A stretch of DNA of 64,000 nucleotides, taken from positions 22,449,611 through 22,513,610 of the forward strand of contig OZ017801.1 in assembly GCA_963969395.1 (NCBI GenBank), written 5' to 3'. Source of the DNA: Pseudoscleropodium purum. Lineage: Eukaryota; Streptophyta; Bryopsida; Hypnales; Brachytheciaceae. Under the pieces are notes generated by a model. That model made no database searches, was not told where the DNA came from, and saw only the letters and a list, made by a program, of their open reading frames with translations. Of this stretch, positions 25,491 to 38,500 are shown piece by piece. The position numbers and the translations under genes were made by a program. Positions within the stretch are counted from its first letter, which is position 1; each line of letters opens with the position of its first letter.

Positions 25491-25754
25491 AGGCAGGATA
25501 TTGGCACCACGGTTCGGGGATGGAATTCATCCACGAACCTAGCAGCTCCGGAGCTATATGTATGCCACGAACCCCTGGCCGCTAAAAGGCGGGTACCGTA
25601 ATCAGAAAAGCCCGCCGGCAGTTAACGTAAAGACCAGTGGGGGCTAGCGGACCGCCCGACGTCGGCAGGAGCGGTTGCGGCTCGCCTGAGCGAACGCGGA
25701 CTTCCGGGGGCGGAGTTCCGACGTCGGACGGAGTCTGTCCTCATGTGCGCGGGC

Positions 25755-25763
25755 CTAGGGTTT
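25755..25763 (-). promoter_or_regulatory. telo box in the RPS15 promoter
   Basis: CTAGGGTTT (AAACCCTAG on the other strand) lies 86 bases before the RPS15 ATG and is followed by a pyrimidine-rich CACTCTCTTTCTCCG tract. Telo boxes and pyrimidine tracts near the transcription start are typical of plant ribosomal protein genes. Confidence 0.6.
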
Positions 25764-25848
25764 CACTCTCTTTCTCCGATTCGTTCGCTTCACAGGCTTC
25801 ATTTGCCCCCTCCCCGGTGTTTTGCTCCGCTCTCGCCCTTCTCCCTCC

Positions 25849-27123
25849 ATGGTACCACCGTATCTCTCCTGCTCTTCCTCTCTGGCTCTGCTACTAACGT
25901 CGTTACTACTGTCCTCTTTCTTACCCTCGCTACTCATCGGTATTTCGGGTTCCTTCTCACTCAACGTTTCCTGCGTGGATTATGACTTGCATTGCGGTCT
26001 GTGCAGGCGGATCCCGAGGTTGAGGTTCAGCAGCCGAAGAAGCGAACATTCAAAAAGTTCACCTTCCGCGGCGTGGATCTCGATGCCTTGCTCGACATGA
26101 GCTCTTCCATGCGCGTGCCCGTCGCAGGTTAACTGCCATCTCTATTCCTACAGTCGACTGACTGTCCAGCGAGGCAATCTTCATGTCCAATTCCGTGTTG
26201 TTTAGTCTCGGTTTTGGGCTTCTCGGAGCATGAAGGTTGAAGTAAGTTGGTGACCTAAATTCGAGTCATTCATTGGTCTTATATTTCGAGTCAGCCATCG
26301 TCAAAGTTCGCGAAATGTAGCTTTGTTAAATTCCAAGTTGACTTTCCGGCGCTAGCTTTATTCCGTTTCCTTTTGATATCCGGGAAAAATATATTTCATT
26401 CTGCGTTTCGCAAAAGTGCTTTAAGATTTCACATATATTTGCAGGTTTCAGCGCGGTTTGAAGCGAAAGCCAATGGCCTTGATCAAGAAGCTGCGCAAAG
26501 CAGTAGGTTTTCGAATTCTTCTTCTTCATTGCTTAATTTGGCGTCCTGGTATTTATTATTTTTTTCCTCTGCGGAGGGCCTCCTGGTTTCGATACTCAAC
26601 GTCATAGTCGAATGTTTGGTTATGCAGAAGCGTGAAGCACCTGCAGGCGAGAAACCTGAGCCTGTGAGGACACATCTTCGTAACATGATAATTGTGCCAG
26701 AGATGATCGGGAGTGTCATTGGTGTATACAACGGCAAGACCTTCAATCAGGTTGAGATTAAGGTAAGTGCCTGGGATATCTCACACTTCATCTGTATGGT
26801 TTTGCTTGCGTCATTGGGGCATGCTCTGCAAATGCTCTCCTCCATTTTAAATTTTGGGCTGTTACATGTATCACGTCTTTCCTTTTCTCTTGGTTAGTGG
26901 TTGTTTGGAAGAACCTTCAATTTATGCGGCACTCTATTTCTTGTGATACATTTCTAATCCGTTTTGTTATTTTGTTGACTTATCCCGTGTGCGGACTTAT
27001 GTGGAACAGCCTGAGATGATTAGTCACTACTTGGCCGAGTTTTCCATCTCGTACAAGCCTGTGAAGCACGGACGGCCTGGTATTGGAGCTACCCACTCTT
27101 CTCGGTTCATCCCACTCAAGTAG
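25849..27123 (+). pseudogene. RPS15: cytosolic ribosomal protein S15 (uS19), frameshifted by a 19-base deletion in exon 2
   Basis: A small-subunit ribosomal protein near the decoding centre. Exons: 25849-25851 (ATG only), 26007-26127, 26445-26502, 26628-26762, 27010-27123, with GT/AG borders. The protein reads [82 protein letters not shown] and ends HSSRFIPLK. In exon 2 only two bases stand between LLDM and LFHARARRR, where the family has seven codons (STDxLVK). That is 19 bases short. Read literally, the frame runs from DM into SSSMRVPVA and stops just after the next splice, giving about 46 residues. Promoter, splice sites and all other exons are intact, so this is either a recently disabled copy or an assembly error in a functional gene. 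Confidence 0.85.
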
Positions 27124-30100
27124 ATGACGTTTGAGACGGTGGTCGTTATGTAGCCTCTCGTTTGTATTCCAATCTGTTCGGAAGTTCTCAGTGTAAACAC
27201 TACCTGAAGATGATTAAAATGCAGCCCGGGATTGAGTCATTTAATTGCCTCCTGCTGCCTGCTGCCTTGTTTGTAAATCACCAGGTGAGATTTTTCTCAG
27301 TACTGTACCGAATCAAGTGAAAGAACTGTGCCACAAGTTGGCTTAGCCTCAATATTTCACGGATCTCTAATTCTCAAATGGACACGTGAGATGTAAGTTT
27401 CACTTGTTTTAAACTTCAAGTAGGATTATGTGCACTATGACAAGGCGGATTGTATTGCATAGAAAGGCAGAATTGCATTCAATGTGTGCAAAATGTGAAT
27501 TGGGTTATTGCTCGCAAGATTCTTTTATTAATCTATAGTGTTTGGTCCCTTCACCTTGGGATTATGATTGGTGTGTCTTTTGCATTTTTCCAATTATAAT
27601 GAGTACTGGAATTCTCTCCTTATAGGTCCAAGTGTGGCTTGCAATCAGATTGTAATTTGTCTCTTGGTGATTAAGAGTTCAGTTTTCCATTCTAATTTTT
27701 GAAAGACTCTTGTGTCCAAGTTGTAGAAGTTGTACTGGACGGACATTTGAAAGATTTGTTTGTGAATATTCATATGGTTCAAAGGATGAAAGTATGGAGA
27801 AATGAGTGATATTCTAAATTTTTTGGGTTGAAATATAGGTTTCCGAAAATCGCATTAACTCCTAAAAGACGGAACTCATGACAGCGTGAGCAAACTAGAA
27901 AGTCCCTTGATATCCTTCATTTCTTTGTCATTTATTAGTGAAATGTTTTGGTTTTATTTTTCAGAGATGAAAGTACATGTTTGATATTTGTTATGAAATT
28001 TTGAAACTTTTTTGTGAAAATTTCTAAGTATCATGAATTGTTGAAGAAAAAATGAAAGAAAATTCATAGCAAATGTAAATCATGTTCAGAAAATCTAAAT
28101 TTTTTCCAAAAGAAGTTCACTACGGTGTAAACACAAAAAATGAATTCACTGCTTGGATGAAAGTCATCTAATTTGTTTAGATACTTCATGAAGTTGTCTT
28201 ATCCAATGGTTGGATTTAGTGTTATTAAAGTTCATATTTTTTCTAAAATTACAAATGTGGAAGTGTGTTGAGCCAATAATTGCATTGATTTAAGTTTAAA
28301 ATTGGACTAAAGAACACAAAAACTTCAAAAAATCATTATATCAAGAGAACCTCATTTCAAATCCAATCCAATAAGTTTTTTTCAAAATATGATTTTATTT
28401 TGCTTATTATTGAATTTAGAAGGAACTTTGAAATTTTCATTTCAAAATTTATAAAAGAATATTGATGACAGCACTAGTGAATCTAACTATACAGATGGAA
28501 TCTAAACCCCAAAAAATCTACAACTTTTATTTATATATCAATTCCAAAATATTCTTCCAAATAGCACTTTTTCACAATTTTTCCTAATTGTCAATTTTAG
28601 AAATGGATCTAAATGTTTAGGGGTTGAAAACTTAATTAAATTATTTGTTTTAAGAATTTTTTTAAAATTTTCAAGTGAAGTATAAACTTTGATTCCAAAG
28701 CTTCAATTTGTTTGTTTTGCTTTATAGCAAAAGAAATTTTAATGAGTGCTCAAATCAAGTTTATAGGGGAATGTGTTGATGGTGTATCATTTTTTGATAA
28801 ACTACTCCAAATAAAATTTAAAAGACATCTAAAATGTCTTTAAAATCTATATTCTATCATAAAGTTGTACTCAAAATTGGATGAAAATCATTCATTCCTC
28901 AATATGCACATCTAAAGTTTGATTGACCATCTAAAGAACACAATATCTTGAGTGTCTTTTTGGAGTCAACTATGTAAGGACTAAGCTTTATTACCAAAGT
29001 ATAATAACTATAAAAATTGAATCTATATTTCATTTAATTTCAATGTACCATATGTGGAAAATGATTAAACAAAATCCAAATGAGAATCCAAATATTGTAA
29101 TATCCTTTGTATTTTGCAATTATGAAAGAATTTGAATGTAAAAAACAATAACAATCTTGAAGTGAATGAATTTCAAAGCTAACCTTATACTGTAAATTAT
29201 TTCACCAATTTTCATTCATTCAAAAAATTGTCTATGCTTTTTTTTAGAACCACTACAATTTCAATATTTTATAATATATTATTGCATGTTGTTGTATATC
29301 ATGTAATTTAAAATGACTAGACCTATCACTAAAGTATATTGCCAAAAAAGATTTGATTTTGAACCAATAGGTGTATTCTTCATTTCTAAAAGTCATCTAT
29401 CCAACACTTTTAAACTCAACATATTCTTTTTAAATCCAAGATGTTTATTTGGAAGGGAATTTACATGATACATTGTTTAGATTATAGGTGATTTAATATG
29501 ATATGATAACAACAATTTGATACCAAAATTTGAAAATAGGTCATAATTTTGTCTTTACCATTTATATTTGTCAATTTTGTTATATGAATTTTAATTACTT
29601 TAAAACATATTAACTATATACATAATGCATTTATAAACCATTGGATTTGAATTAAAAGTACTTATTTACAATAACTCAATTTAAGTGTTATTTTATTATT
29701 GTCATACCATATTAAATCAATGATGCTAAGATGTGAGCCTACAAGCACAAGCCTATGAGTGCTAAGTGAGGATTATGTGAGTGTTGAGCTCAAGAATTTG
29801 AAAAAGCAATAGATAATCCAATAATATTTCTTAAAAAAGATTCCATCCAAAAAAAGTCAATCACAATTTATCATTTTAAGTAAACACAAAAAGAATCATG
29901 TATCGAAAACATATTTTTTGTGACATCCATCTATTTTAATGTTAACATTGACATCAATGAAAAGGCTATTTCCACCCATTAGTATCAATATTATCCTCAT
30001 GTGAGAAGCATTTGTAACAATTGGGGACCATTCGTACTACATCTAGCACCAACATATACATTCCATCCACCTCGCCTACAACTACAACGTTATTTTTACC

Positions 30101-33100
30101 TACCACACCCCTATCAGAAAGCACATAAGTCTAACCTTGCCTTCTCCTAGCCCTAATTCAAGTCAATGCTTCACTTCCTACCATAGTGCAAGGCCCATGG
30201 TGTTGAGTGAAAACAATTACAAACTCTTTGTGGTTGTTTGCAATAAAAAACTCATGTTGTAGTTAATCTTAACACTTGAATCCTATTTTTATTAAAACCA
30301 TTAGAATGTTGAATGCAAGCACGATGCCTCATAAAAATAATCTTCCAATAATTGCAACTACAATATCTACATAAAAACAATAAAGTAGACCAAAATGATC
30401 TCTAATGTTACATTCTAAAACATTGAGTCCTCTTTTGGACTTAAATAAGAGTTAAATATAAATTTTGAGAAAGATTGTTATAAAAAAAGTAGGTAAAAGT
30501 AAGTTTGAAGATGGCTAGTCAAATCAATTTGTAATTACTTTTTATATTTCAGTTTTTATAGAACTTCTAATTTTTATAAGATTTTGAGAAGTTCATTTTG
30601 TCTTTAAAGATTGTACTTCTTTGAAAGTAGAAAAAATAGCTTTGAGACATCAAAACTTTATATTAACCCTTTAAAGACTTGATCCATTGTGAAATGGTCA
30701 AACTTGTTATCTAAGTTAACTTTAGCCTTTTCAATAGTGTTCAAACAATAATCTAATAATTTTTTACTACTTGAAATTCTAAATTCTATATCACTTTGAG
30801 AAATTGCAATTTGTTTCATGAAAGTTTCTAATTGTTATCATTTTGTTACAAAAAATGAACATAAATGAGTAAAAATAGCAAAAACAATTCTTATTATTCG
30901 AAATTTTCTCAAGAAGTAAAAATAGCAATGGAGAATAGCATAAAAAAATTTCAATTGGTTATTTTATTTTTTGTACCCAAAATAGCCACATTAAACACCT
31001 TGAAGTCAAATTCGACTATCAAACCAAAATTATCCTTTTATTTAATTGATGTACAAAATTTTGATATTTTTTGCTAGTAGAAAAATAAATTTTCTATCTA
31101 TTTTGTATTTTTCAAGAATTTTGAAGGAAAAAAAAATTATTGTGATTTTTCAAAGCTAAAGGTGGAAATAAAATTATATCAATTACAATATATATTAGAA
31201 TAATCTATAATTTTTACTATAAATGAAAGGTGGAATGAGAAACATAATTTTATAATTTAAATTCAAAATACATTTAAAAAATAAAATATGAATGAAAAGC
31301 ATACCATATTATGTTATTTGGATTTTAACATAGGAAGCTTTCAATAGCAATAACTCTTTCAATTTTTGACATTTTTCAAAACTTTAAAACGGAATAGAAA
31401 CAAATTTTGTCTCGCTTCATTTTCTTAGTTAAAATCAAATTCCAAAAATAATTATTCTAAAAGTTGTAATCAAGGTTGACCGAGGTACATCCACTTTTGG
31501 GATGCCTGTGCATTTAAGGGTTAAACCCTAAAGGTTGGAGACTATGTTTTCACAAACTGCCCCCAAACTGCCATTTTTGATACAAGCACCAAATTTTAGA
31601 TGAAAAACATTTTTGGACACATATAACCATAGGATCTTGTAGAAAACTAGTTTAAAAAGATGTGGAAAAAATTTCAGAATTTAAAACTATGTAGATTGCA
31701 AGATATTAGCATTTGAAATGACAAAAATCACTTTTTAGGCCCTATGAAAATATAGTTAGCTTCACTTCACAAGGTCACATTTGCATGAAAAAATGCCCCA
31801 AATGGTGGTTACTCTTTGGATTCATTTTTTAAGTCAAGATGTCTACATGCTTGAAATTTTTTAGATCATTTGGAATTGCACAATATGTAGGAAAAAATAG
31901 TAAGGAGAAAGAAGTAGAGAATCATTCAAAACACTAAATTATTAATAATTTAATTGTAAAATTGAAAATTTTCAATACCAACAGTGGTAATGTAGTAATA
32001 AACAATCTACATCATATGTTTTTATTTTTTTCAAAAAATATTAAAAATTGAGTTAAGTAAAGGACTCCAAAGTTTATTTTCAAGTAGGGAATCCATAACT
32101 ATCCACAAACTAGAACACCTCATAACTTTCATCTTATAAATCAAAATGGAATGATTCAAAGCTTATATATATACAATTTGTATTATTATTTTTGAAAAAA
32201 GTGATTTCTAAGAAATTTTTGGACTACCCTTTAATTATTGAAAATTACATATCATGCAATAACTTTTGAACTATGTAGTCAAAAGTTATGAAAATTGTTG
32301 GGCCTTACAGCTACTCCTTGGGCACATGTTGTGTAAAATTTTGAGCAAAAAATAATAAAAATTCCATTCATAGTGAGCTACCCAAAATTGCTATGTTGCC
32401 AAGAAATGCAGTTTTGACCTTTAGGGTTTAAAAAAGTATGAAAAGATTAAAACAAAGTTATAGTTGCTTTCACTCTTCACAAAATCAATGTAAGACTATT
32501 CAACATTTATTTTTTCAATATAATCATATTAAAATCAAAGATCTTCTTAATATCAATCATTGTATCAAATAATAATCGACATTCAATCTATGTATATAAT
32601 TCTTCAAGTCCACTTTCTATTTTTCTTGACATAGATTAGAATGGGGGCATTTTACCATTATTGCACCTTGTTTACTTCAATTTTTTTTAAATGTATCAAT
32701 GGTTTCAAAGTAAGAGTTTATATGATGTGCATATTTTTAAATTATATAATGCAATTATTAAAATAAAATGGATTGAAGATGTAGGACACTCTAGTTTTAT
32801 TAAAGAAAATTACTATTTAAAAATAGAATTCAATATACAAAAACAACAATAAAACAAACAATCTTTTTGAAAATCAAAATATGTTCAAGGGTGTATGACA
32901 AACTAGTATTGTACAAATTTGCACTCAAGCCCAATTCATGAATTGTAATATATGACTATTTTTTCTAGTACATTCTAGAATTTTAGAGATTTGTACATAA
33001 AAACGAATTCATGATTTCCATCCAAAACCTTCAAAAAGTGTGAAAAGTCTTAAAAAGTGATAGCACAACTTTGGATAGGATCTTCAGTTTGGACATTGCA

Positions 33101-33940
33101 TACAAGTCAAAAATGTATAATGACTTAAGTTAAGCTAATATAACAAAGTGTCATGGTGAAGATAATCAATTTTTAAACAAATCTTTAGTATATATTGTAA
33201 ATGTTAGTAAATACTAAAGAATATATTATTTACTAAGAAGAACTACCAAGTTCAAAATTTTTTAAATAAAATTAATTAATTCTTGAAACATATCATCAAA
33301 TCATCATTTTTTTGAAATCTCGTTAATTTCTTCTTATATACCACTACAAATATCTTATTTACTTCAATTTTTCAATTTTGTAGGAATTAAAGGTCGTATT
33401 TTAAATGTTTGATCATTATTTTGGATTATTGAGAAGGTATTTGGATAAAACAATGATCTAAAGCCTTCTATTTCAAATCCAATGTATCCTTTAAGCTATC
33501 TTCTATTTACCATCTAAGTATTCCTATTATTTAAATTATAAAAGTAATAAGTTTGTACTATGGAACAACTTCTTGTGTCTTGATTCCAAGAAATCAAACC
33601 ATATCATATTTGAAAATACGTATGGTATAGCCTTCACTTGTCATGGCTAAAGAACCATACCATAGGACATTCTATAAGGTAGTATCGTATGACTTGGATG
33701 GTAAGTGATCTCAAATTGGATTTACAAGCCCTCAACCAAGAGGATATATGTGGCCCAGATTGGAAATACTATGCATGAAGGAACTCTGATTCCAAACAAA
33801 GGTGGGCCTAAGCAAATTCAATAGTTGAGTTTAGGATTGAATTAAGTCTTTGGAGGAGCCTTAGATGCAACTTTATTCTAGGCACGCTATGTCAAGGATA
33901 TGTTGACATTCTCCACATTCTAGTAGAAAATAGTGCCAAG
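27124..33940. other. long AT-rich intergenic DNA
   Basis: The first few hundred bases after the RPS15 stop probably hold its 3' UTR. Beyond that, about 6.5 kb is strongly AT-rich with only short chance frames. The one structured item noticed is the repeat end at about 29718. No gene or RNA was recognised. Confidence 0.55.
29718..29790 (+). repeat. isolated end of the 60.3-kb Mutator-like repeat family
   Basis: CAATGATGCTAAGATGTGAGCC followed by CAAGCACAAGCCTATGAGTG matches the termini of the 60305-61749 element (CAAGGTTGCTATTTTGTGAGCC at its left, GCATGAGCCTATGAGTGG in its inverted right end). Both this copy and the 60.35-kb copy continue into an AGATTCCATC stretch. No partner end was found nearby. 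Confidence 0.45.
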
Positions 33941-33948
33941 GTCTAACT

Positions 33949-34230
33949 TTCCTCTTTCCCTTCTTTCCTTCCATCCCCTCCCTTCTTCCCTCCCCTTTAT
34001 TCCCTTTGCTTTCTTTATTCCATTCCCTTCGTCCTCTTCTCTTTGTTCTCTTCATTATGTTCCCTTTGTTCTCTTCATTTGGTTCCCTTCCCTCCCTTCC
34101 CTGCATTCCCTTTCCTTCCTTCCCTTCGTTCCCTTCCCTTCGTTCCCTTCCCTCGCTTTCCTTTCCTTTGCTCCCTTTGTTCCGTTCCGTTCCCTTCCGT
34201 GCCCCTCTTCCCGGCGGGCAGGCGCCTGAA
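33949..34230 (+). repeat. pyrimidine-rich TTCCCT-type tract upstream of the phytochrome gene
   Basis: About 280 bases almost purely C and T on the plus strand, made of degenerate TTCCCTTCC, TTCGTTCCC and CTTCATT units. It could act as a promoter-proximal CT element or leader pyrimidine tract for the phytochrome gene, or be a simple microsatellite. The long overlapping frames in it are artefacts of composition. Confidence 0.75.
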
Positions 34231-34476
34231 CTTCAGTTGCGTGTCCCTCCCCACCCCTCCCTCCTTCTTTCTCGTCCTCGTCCTCATCCTCCGTTGTGCT
34301 GCTTCCCTCCTCGTGTGCCCTCTGAATGGGTGTAACTTCCCCTCTCTGCACCCCGCCGTGAGTCAGACAACCCCGTATTAACATACTTACCCATTCTCAT
34401 TCAATTCGGCCCCCATCCCCTCCCGTCCCCTCCTTTTCCACGCCCAGCCAGGTCCCTCTCGCTTCGGCTCTTCTCT

Positions 34477-34498
34477 TCTCGTCTCGTCTCGTCTCGTC
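34477..34498 (+). repeat. TCTCG pentanucleotide microsatellite
   Basis: Four to five copies of TCTCG (CTCGTCTCGTCTCGTCTCG) lie in the GC-rich region upstream of the phytochrome gene. Confidence 0.8.
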
Positions 34499-34499
34499 C

Positions 34500-35516
34500 C
34501 GTCCCCCTCCTGCTCAGCTCCGTCTGCTATCCTCTCCAGGCTTGGCATCGCCGTGGCATCCTCCTAGGCAGGGCTGGGTTCGCACTGCAGCGAACTTACT
34601 CTTCGGCTGCTACCCCACGCTCAGCTGGCACCAGGATGCTTCACCGCAATCGACCGCCAAAGGGCCACTCCGGGACATAACTACTTAGACACGGTCATCA
34701 GGGCTGCGGCAGGAACGGCATCCCATTTCCACCTCTCGCACGAAGGAGGCCGACGCCAACACCTTGTGCTGCTGTTGCTGCTGCTGGGATTGCGTTTCTG
34801 CTGCTGGTGGTGTCGTTCTTGCGGAGATCGTGCTAAACTGCTGGTGGTTGCGCCGCTCTTGGCCAGGGGTAGGGTGGTCGGTGATGGGTCACTGAACTGA
34901 GCTCAACGCTGACGACGACGACTGGTGCTGGTGCGTGGGTTGGGAGGGTCATTGCTTTCATAGCACGAGTGTGCGGCCATGGCAGAGTGAACGAGAGAGT
35001 GTGTGAGGGAGGGAGAGCGAGAGAGAGAGATGCTGTGGCCTGCGGGGGCAGAAGATGAGGTGGGAAGATGCCAGGGAAGCTGCTGCCTGCCACTGGGGAG
35101 CGCTCGCTAGACCCGACAGGTCTTGGAGCTTGGACAAGCTGGACAGAATCCGGGGGGCCCGAAAGCGAGAGCGAGAGCGAGCCTGGTTGGGGATTCCGCG
35201 TCACCTTTACCGTCGTCACCTAGCTCTCTGACGAGCTTGCAATTCGCTTCCTCGCTCTCCGAAATCTGCGTGGGTAGGAAATCAAAATGGTTTGTGGACG
35301 CTCTTGTTGATGGTGAGTGCGGCGTCGGATGGCTCGAGATTGAACAGGCCGTGGACACAGGTGTGGCCCCAGTGCGCTTGCTGGGCACGGAATTGTTCGT
35401 TCGTTCGTCTGTCTATCTGTTTCGGAACCTTTCTCGCCCGCAGAACAGGGTTACGGGATTGCGAGCGATTCTTCTTCGCTGAGTCGGAGGCTGTAACGCA
35501 AGTAGGAGTATGCAAG
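34500..35516 (+). promoter_or_regulatory. phytochrome promoter and 5' leader with possible intron and uORFs
   Basis: A GC-rich 1-kb region before the phytochrome ATG. A possible leader intron runs 35313-35443 (ATG/GTGAGTGC donor, CTCGCCCGCAG acceptor). A 7-residue uORF, MVCGRSC, sits at 35287-35310. Its stop overlaps the next ATG (TGATG), which after the proposed splicing would open a second uORF ([13 protein letters not shown]) ending at 35482. The main frame is also open upstream to 35292, but that stretch lacks phytochrome character. Short uORFs would be expected to lower translation. None of this is confirmed by transcript data. Confidence 0.4.
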
Positions 35517-38500
35517 ATGTCGACTTCCAAGTTGGCGTACTCTTCAGGGAGTTCGGTGAAATCGAAGTACAGTGTGCGGGTGGCGCAAACCACCGCAGAT
35601 GCCAAGCTGCAGGCCGTGTACGAAGAGTCGGGCGATTCTGGGGACTCCTTCGATTACTCCAAATCCGTTCATGCGTCCAAGTCCACGGGCGAGACGGTGC
35701 CGGCGCAAGCGGTCACCGCATACCTGCAGCGGATGCAGCGAGGGGGTCTCGTGCAGACGTTCGGATGCATGCTGGCCGTGGAAAAGAGTAATTTTAGGGT
35801 TGTAGCCTACAGCGAGAATGCGCCAGAGATGCTTGACTTGATGCCGCAAGCGGTCCCCAGCGTGGGGCAGCAGTTGGATGTGCTGGGCATCGGCACGGAT
35901 GCGCGCAGTTTGTTTACGCCGTCGAGCGCCACCGCGCTGGAAAAGGCCGCAAGCGTTGTGGATGTGACCATGCTGAACCCTATCTCCGTGAACTGTCGCA
36001 GCTCGGGCAAGCCCTTCTATGCCATTCTGCACCGCATTGATGTGGGGCTAGTGATCGATTTCGAGCCTGTGCGTCCCAATGATGCCATCGTGTCGACCGC
36101 GGGCGCGCTGCAGTCGCACCTGTTGGCCGCCAAGGCCATCTCGCGACTGCAGGCCCTGCCGGGCGGCGACATTGGCCTTCTGTGCGATACCGTCGTGGAA
36201 GAGGTGCGGGAGCTGACCGGCTACGATCGCGTCATGGCCTACAAATTTCACGAAGATGAACATGGCGAGGTTTTGGCCGAGATTCGGCGCTCGGATTTGG
36301 AACCGTACCTGGGCTTGCATTACCCCGCCACCGACATCCCTCAGGCCTCGCGCTTTCTGTTCATGAAGAACCGCGTGCGCATGATCGGGGACTGCTACGC
36401 CCCGCCCGTGAAAGTGATGCAGGACAAGGATTTGCGGCAGCCCGTCAGCCTGGCGGGCTCCACGTTGCGCGCGCCGCACGGCTGCCATGCGCAGTACATG
36501 GGCAACATGAACTCCATCGCGTCGTTGGTCATGGCCGTGATTGTGAATGATCCTGACGAGGAGGCCACTGCTGCGCGGGGGGGGCAGCAGCAGCGCGGAC
36601 GCAAGCTCTGGGGCTTGGTGGTGTGTCACCACACGTCGCCGCGCACCGTGTCGTTCCCTTTGCGCTCGGCCTGTGAGTTTCTGATGCAGGTGTTTGGATT
36701 GCAGCTCAACATGGAAGTGGAGCTGTCGGTGCAATTACGCGAGAAGCATATTTTGCGCACGCAGACTCTGCTGTGTGACATGTTGTTACGCGATGCCCCC
36801 ATTGGCATCGTGTCCCAGTCGCCCAACATTATGGATTTGGTTAAGTGTGACGGCGCCGCCCTGTACTATGGCAAACGCTTCTGGCTCCTGGGGACCACGC
36901 CGACGGAGGCCCAGGTCAAGGAAATTGCGGACTGGCTCTTGGAACACCACCAGGATTCCACTGGGCTGAGTACGGATAGTCTGGCCGATGCCGGGTACCC
37001 TGGTGCTGGCCAGCTCGGCGATGCGGTGTGTGGCATGGCCGCTGCCAAGATCACACCCAAAGATTTTCTTTTCTGGTTCAGGTAATGACCTGCGCACTTC
37101 TTACTTTCCTGCCTCCACTTTCTCCGCTGTGTTTGGTCGATGGATTTAATCTTCTTGGCCTCTTCGCCTCACCCGTCCAGTGGCCTATTTAGTTTGTAGT
37201 TGCTGCAGGTGCTGGTCACGGCCGGCATTTGGATATGAATGAGAAGATTATCCTCCCAGGTTTGTTTGATTGTGCATCAAATGGGACGATTCCTCGCCTC
37301 TCCTCTTACTCGCGAGGTTGCCATTCACTTCTGAATTGGGTCTCATACCTGTGCGCTGTTTAGGTCTCACACCGCCAAGGAGATCAAGTGGGGAGGTGCA
37401 AAGCACGATCCCGATGAGAAGGACGATGGTAGGAAAATGCATCCCCGCTCTTCGTTCAAGGCCTTTCTGGAAGTTGTGAAGAGGAGAAGTTCACCATGGG
37501 AGGACATAGAAATGGACGCAATCCACTCTCTTCAGCTCATTTTGAGGGGATCCTTTCAGGATATTGACGACAGTGATACAAAAACTATGATCCACGCCCG
37601 ACTGAACGACTTAAAGCTTCAAGGCATGGACGAGCTCAGTACAGTCGCGAGCGAAATGGTTAGGTTGATAGAGACTGCTACGGCGCCTATTCTTGCCGTG
37701 GATTCAAGTGGGTTTATTAATGGCTGGAACGCGAAAGTAGCTGAACTGACTGGACTTCCAGTTGGAGAAGCCATGGGTCGGTCACTGGTCAAAGATTTAA
37801 TTTTAGAGGAATCCATCGAGGTTGTGGAGCGACTACTCTACCTTGCCTTACAGGGTAACAGCAACTTTCCTATAATTGTTTATCTGTTCAATTCAGGACA
37901 TACGAGTTGTTCGGGTTGAAGGGTTCAAGTGTGGGACCGTTTTGGTTTAGATTCAAACCCCACATATTTGAAGCTCCTTTTCTGATGTTGGTTGTGTATG
38001 GGTCATGTGCGTAGCATCGCTGACTTCGTTAGTTGGTACCGGCAAAATGTTTGTGAGTGTGATCAATCTGTCAAACTTGGCACTTCGGTTCTGTATTCGG
38101 AAAACCAGGGACTAAGCATCATGTGATTTGTGCCCTCAGCTTCTCCATACTGTATTGGCTTATTTGTGATTGTTACGAAAGTTTTATCGTTTGACAAAGT
38201 TGTTTTGGCTGTCTCTCAATTGAGGTAAATATGTTGACGGACACCTCTGCTCATCATCTGCAGGTGATGAAGAACAGAATATTGAGATACAATTGAAGAC
38301 ATACGGGCCACAAAAAGAGAAGGATGCAGTAATCTTGATAGTGAATGCATGTTCAAGCAGAGATGTAACAGACAACGTGGTTGGAGTTTGTTTCGTGGGG
38401 CAGGACGTGACAGGTCAAAAACAGGTCTTGGACAAGTTCACTCGAATACAAGGGGACTATAAAGCAATTGTGCAGAATCCCAACCCTCTGATTCCTCCTA

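Noticed and set aside
33873..34384. Several overlapping 70-112-codon frames on both strands
   Set aside because: They arise from the pyrimidine-rich repeat tract. All frames are open because stop codons are rare in such composition.
35292..35516. N-terminal extension of phytochrome by 75 residues
   Set aside because: The frame is open, but the residues lack family similarity and a likely leader intron lies inside. MSTSK matches the normal bryophyte start.
35544..36734. Minus-strand frames of up to 228 codons
   Set aside because: They are shadows of phytochrome exon 1, whose plus-strand product is unambiguous.
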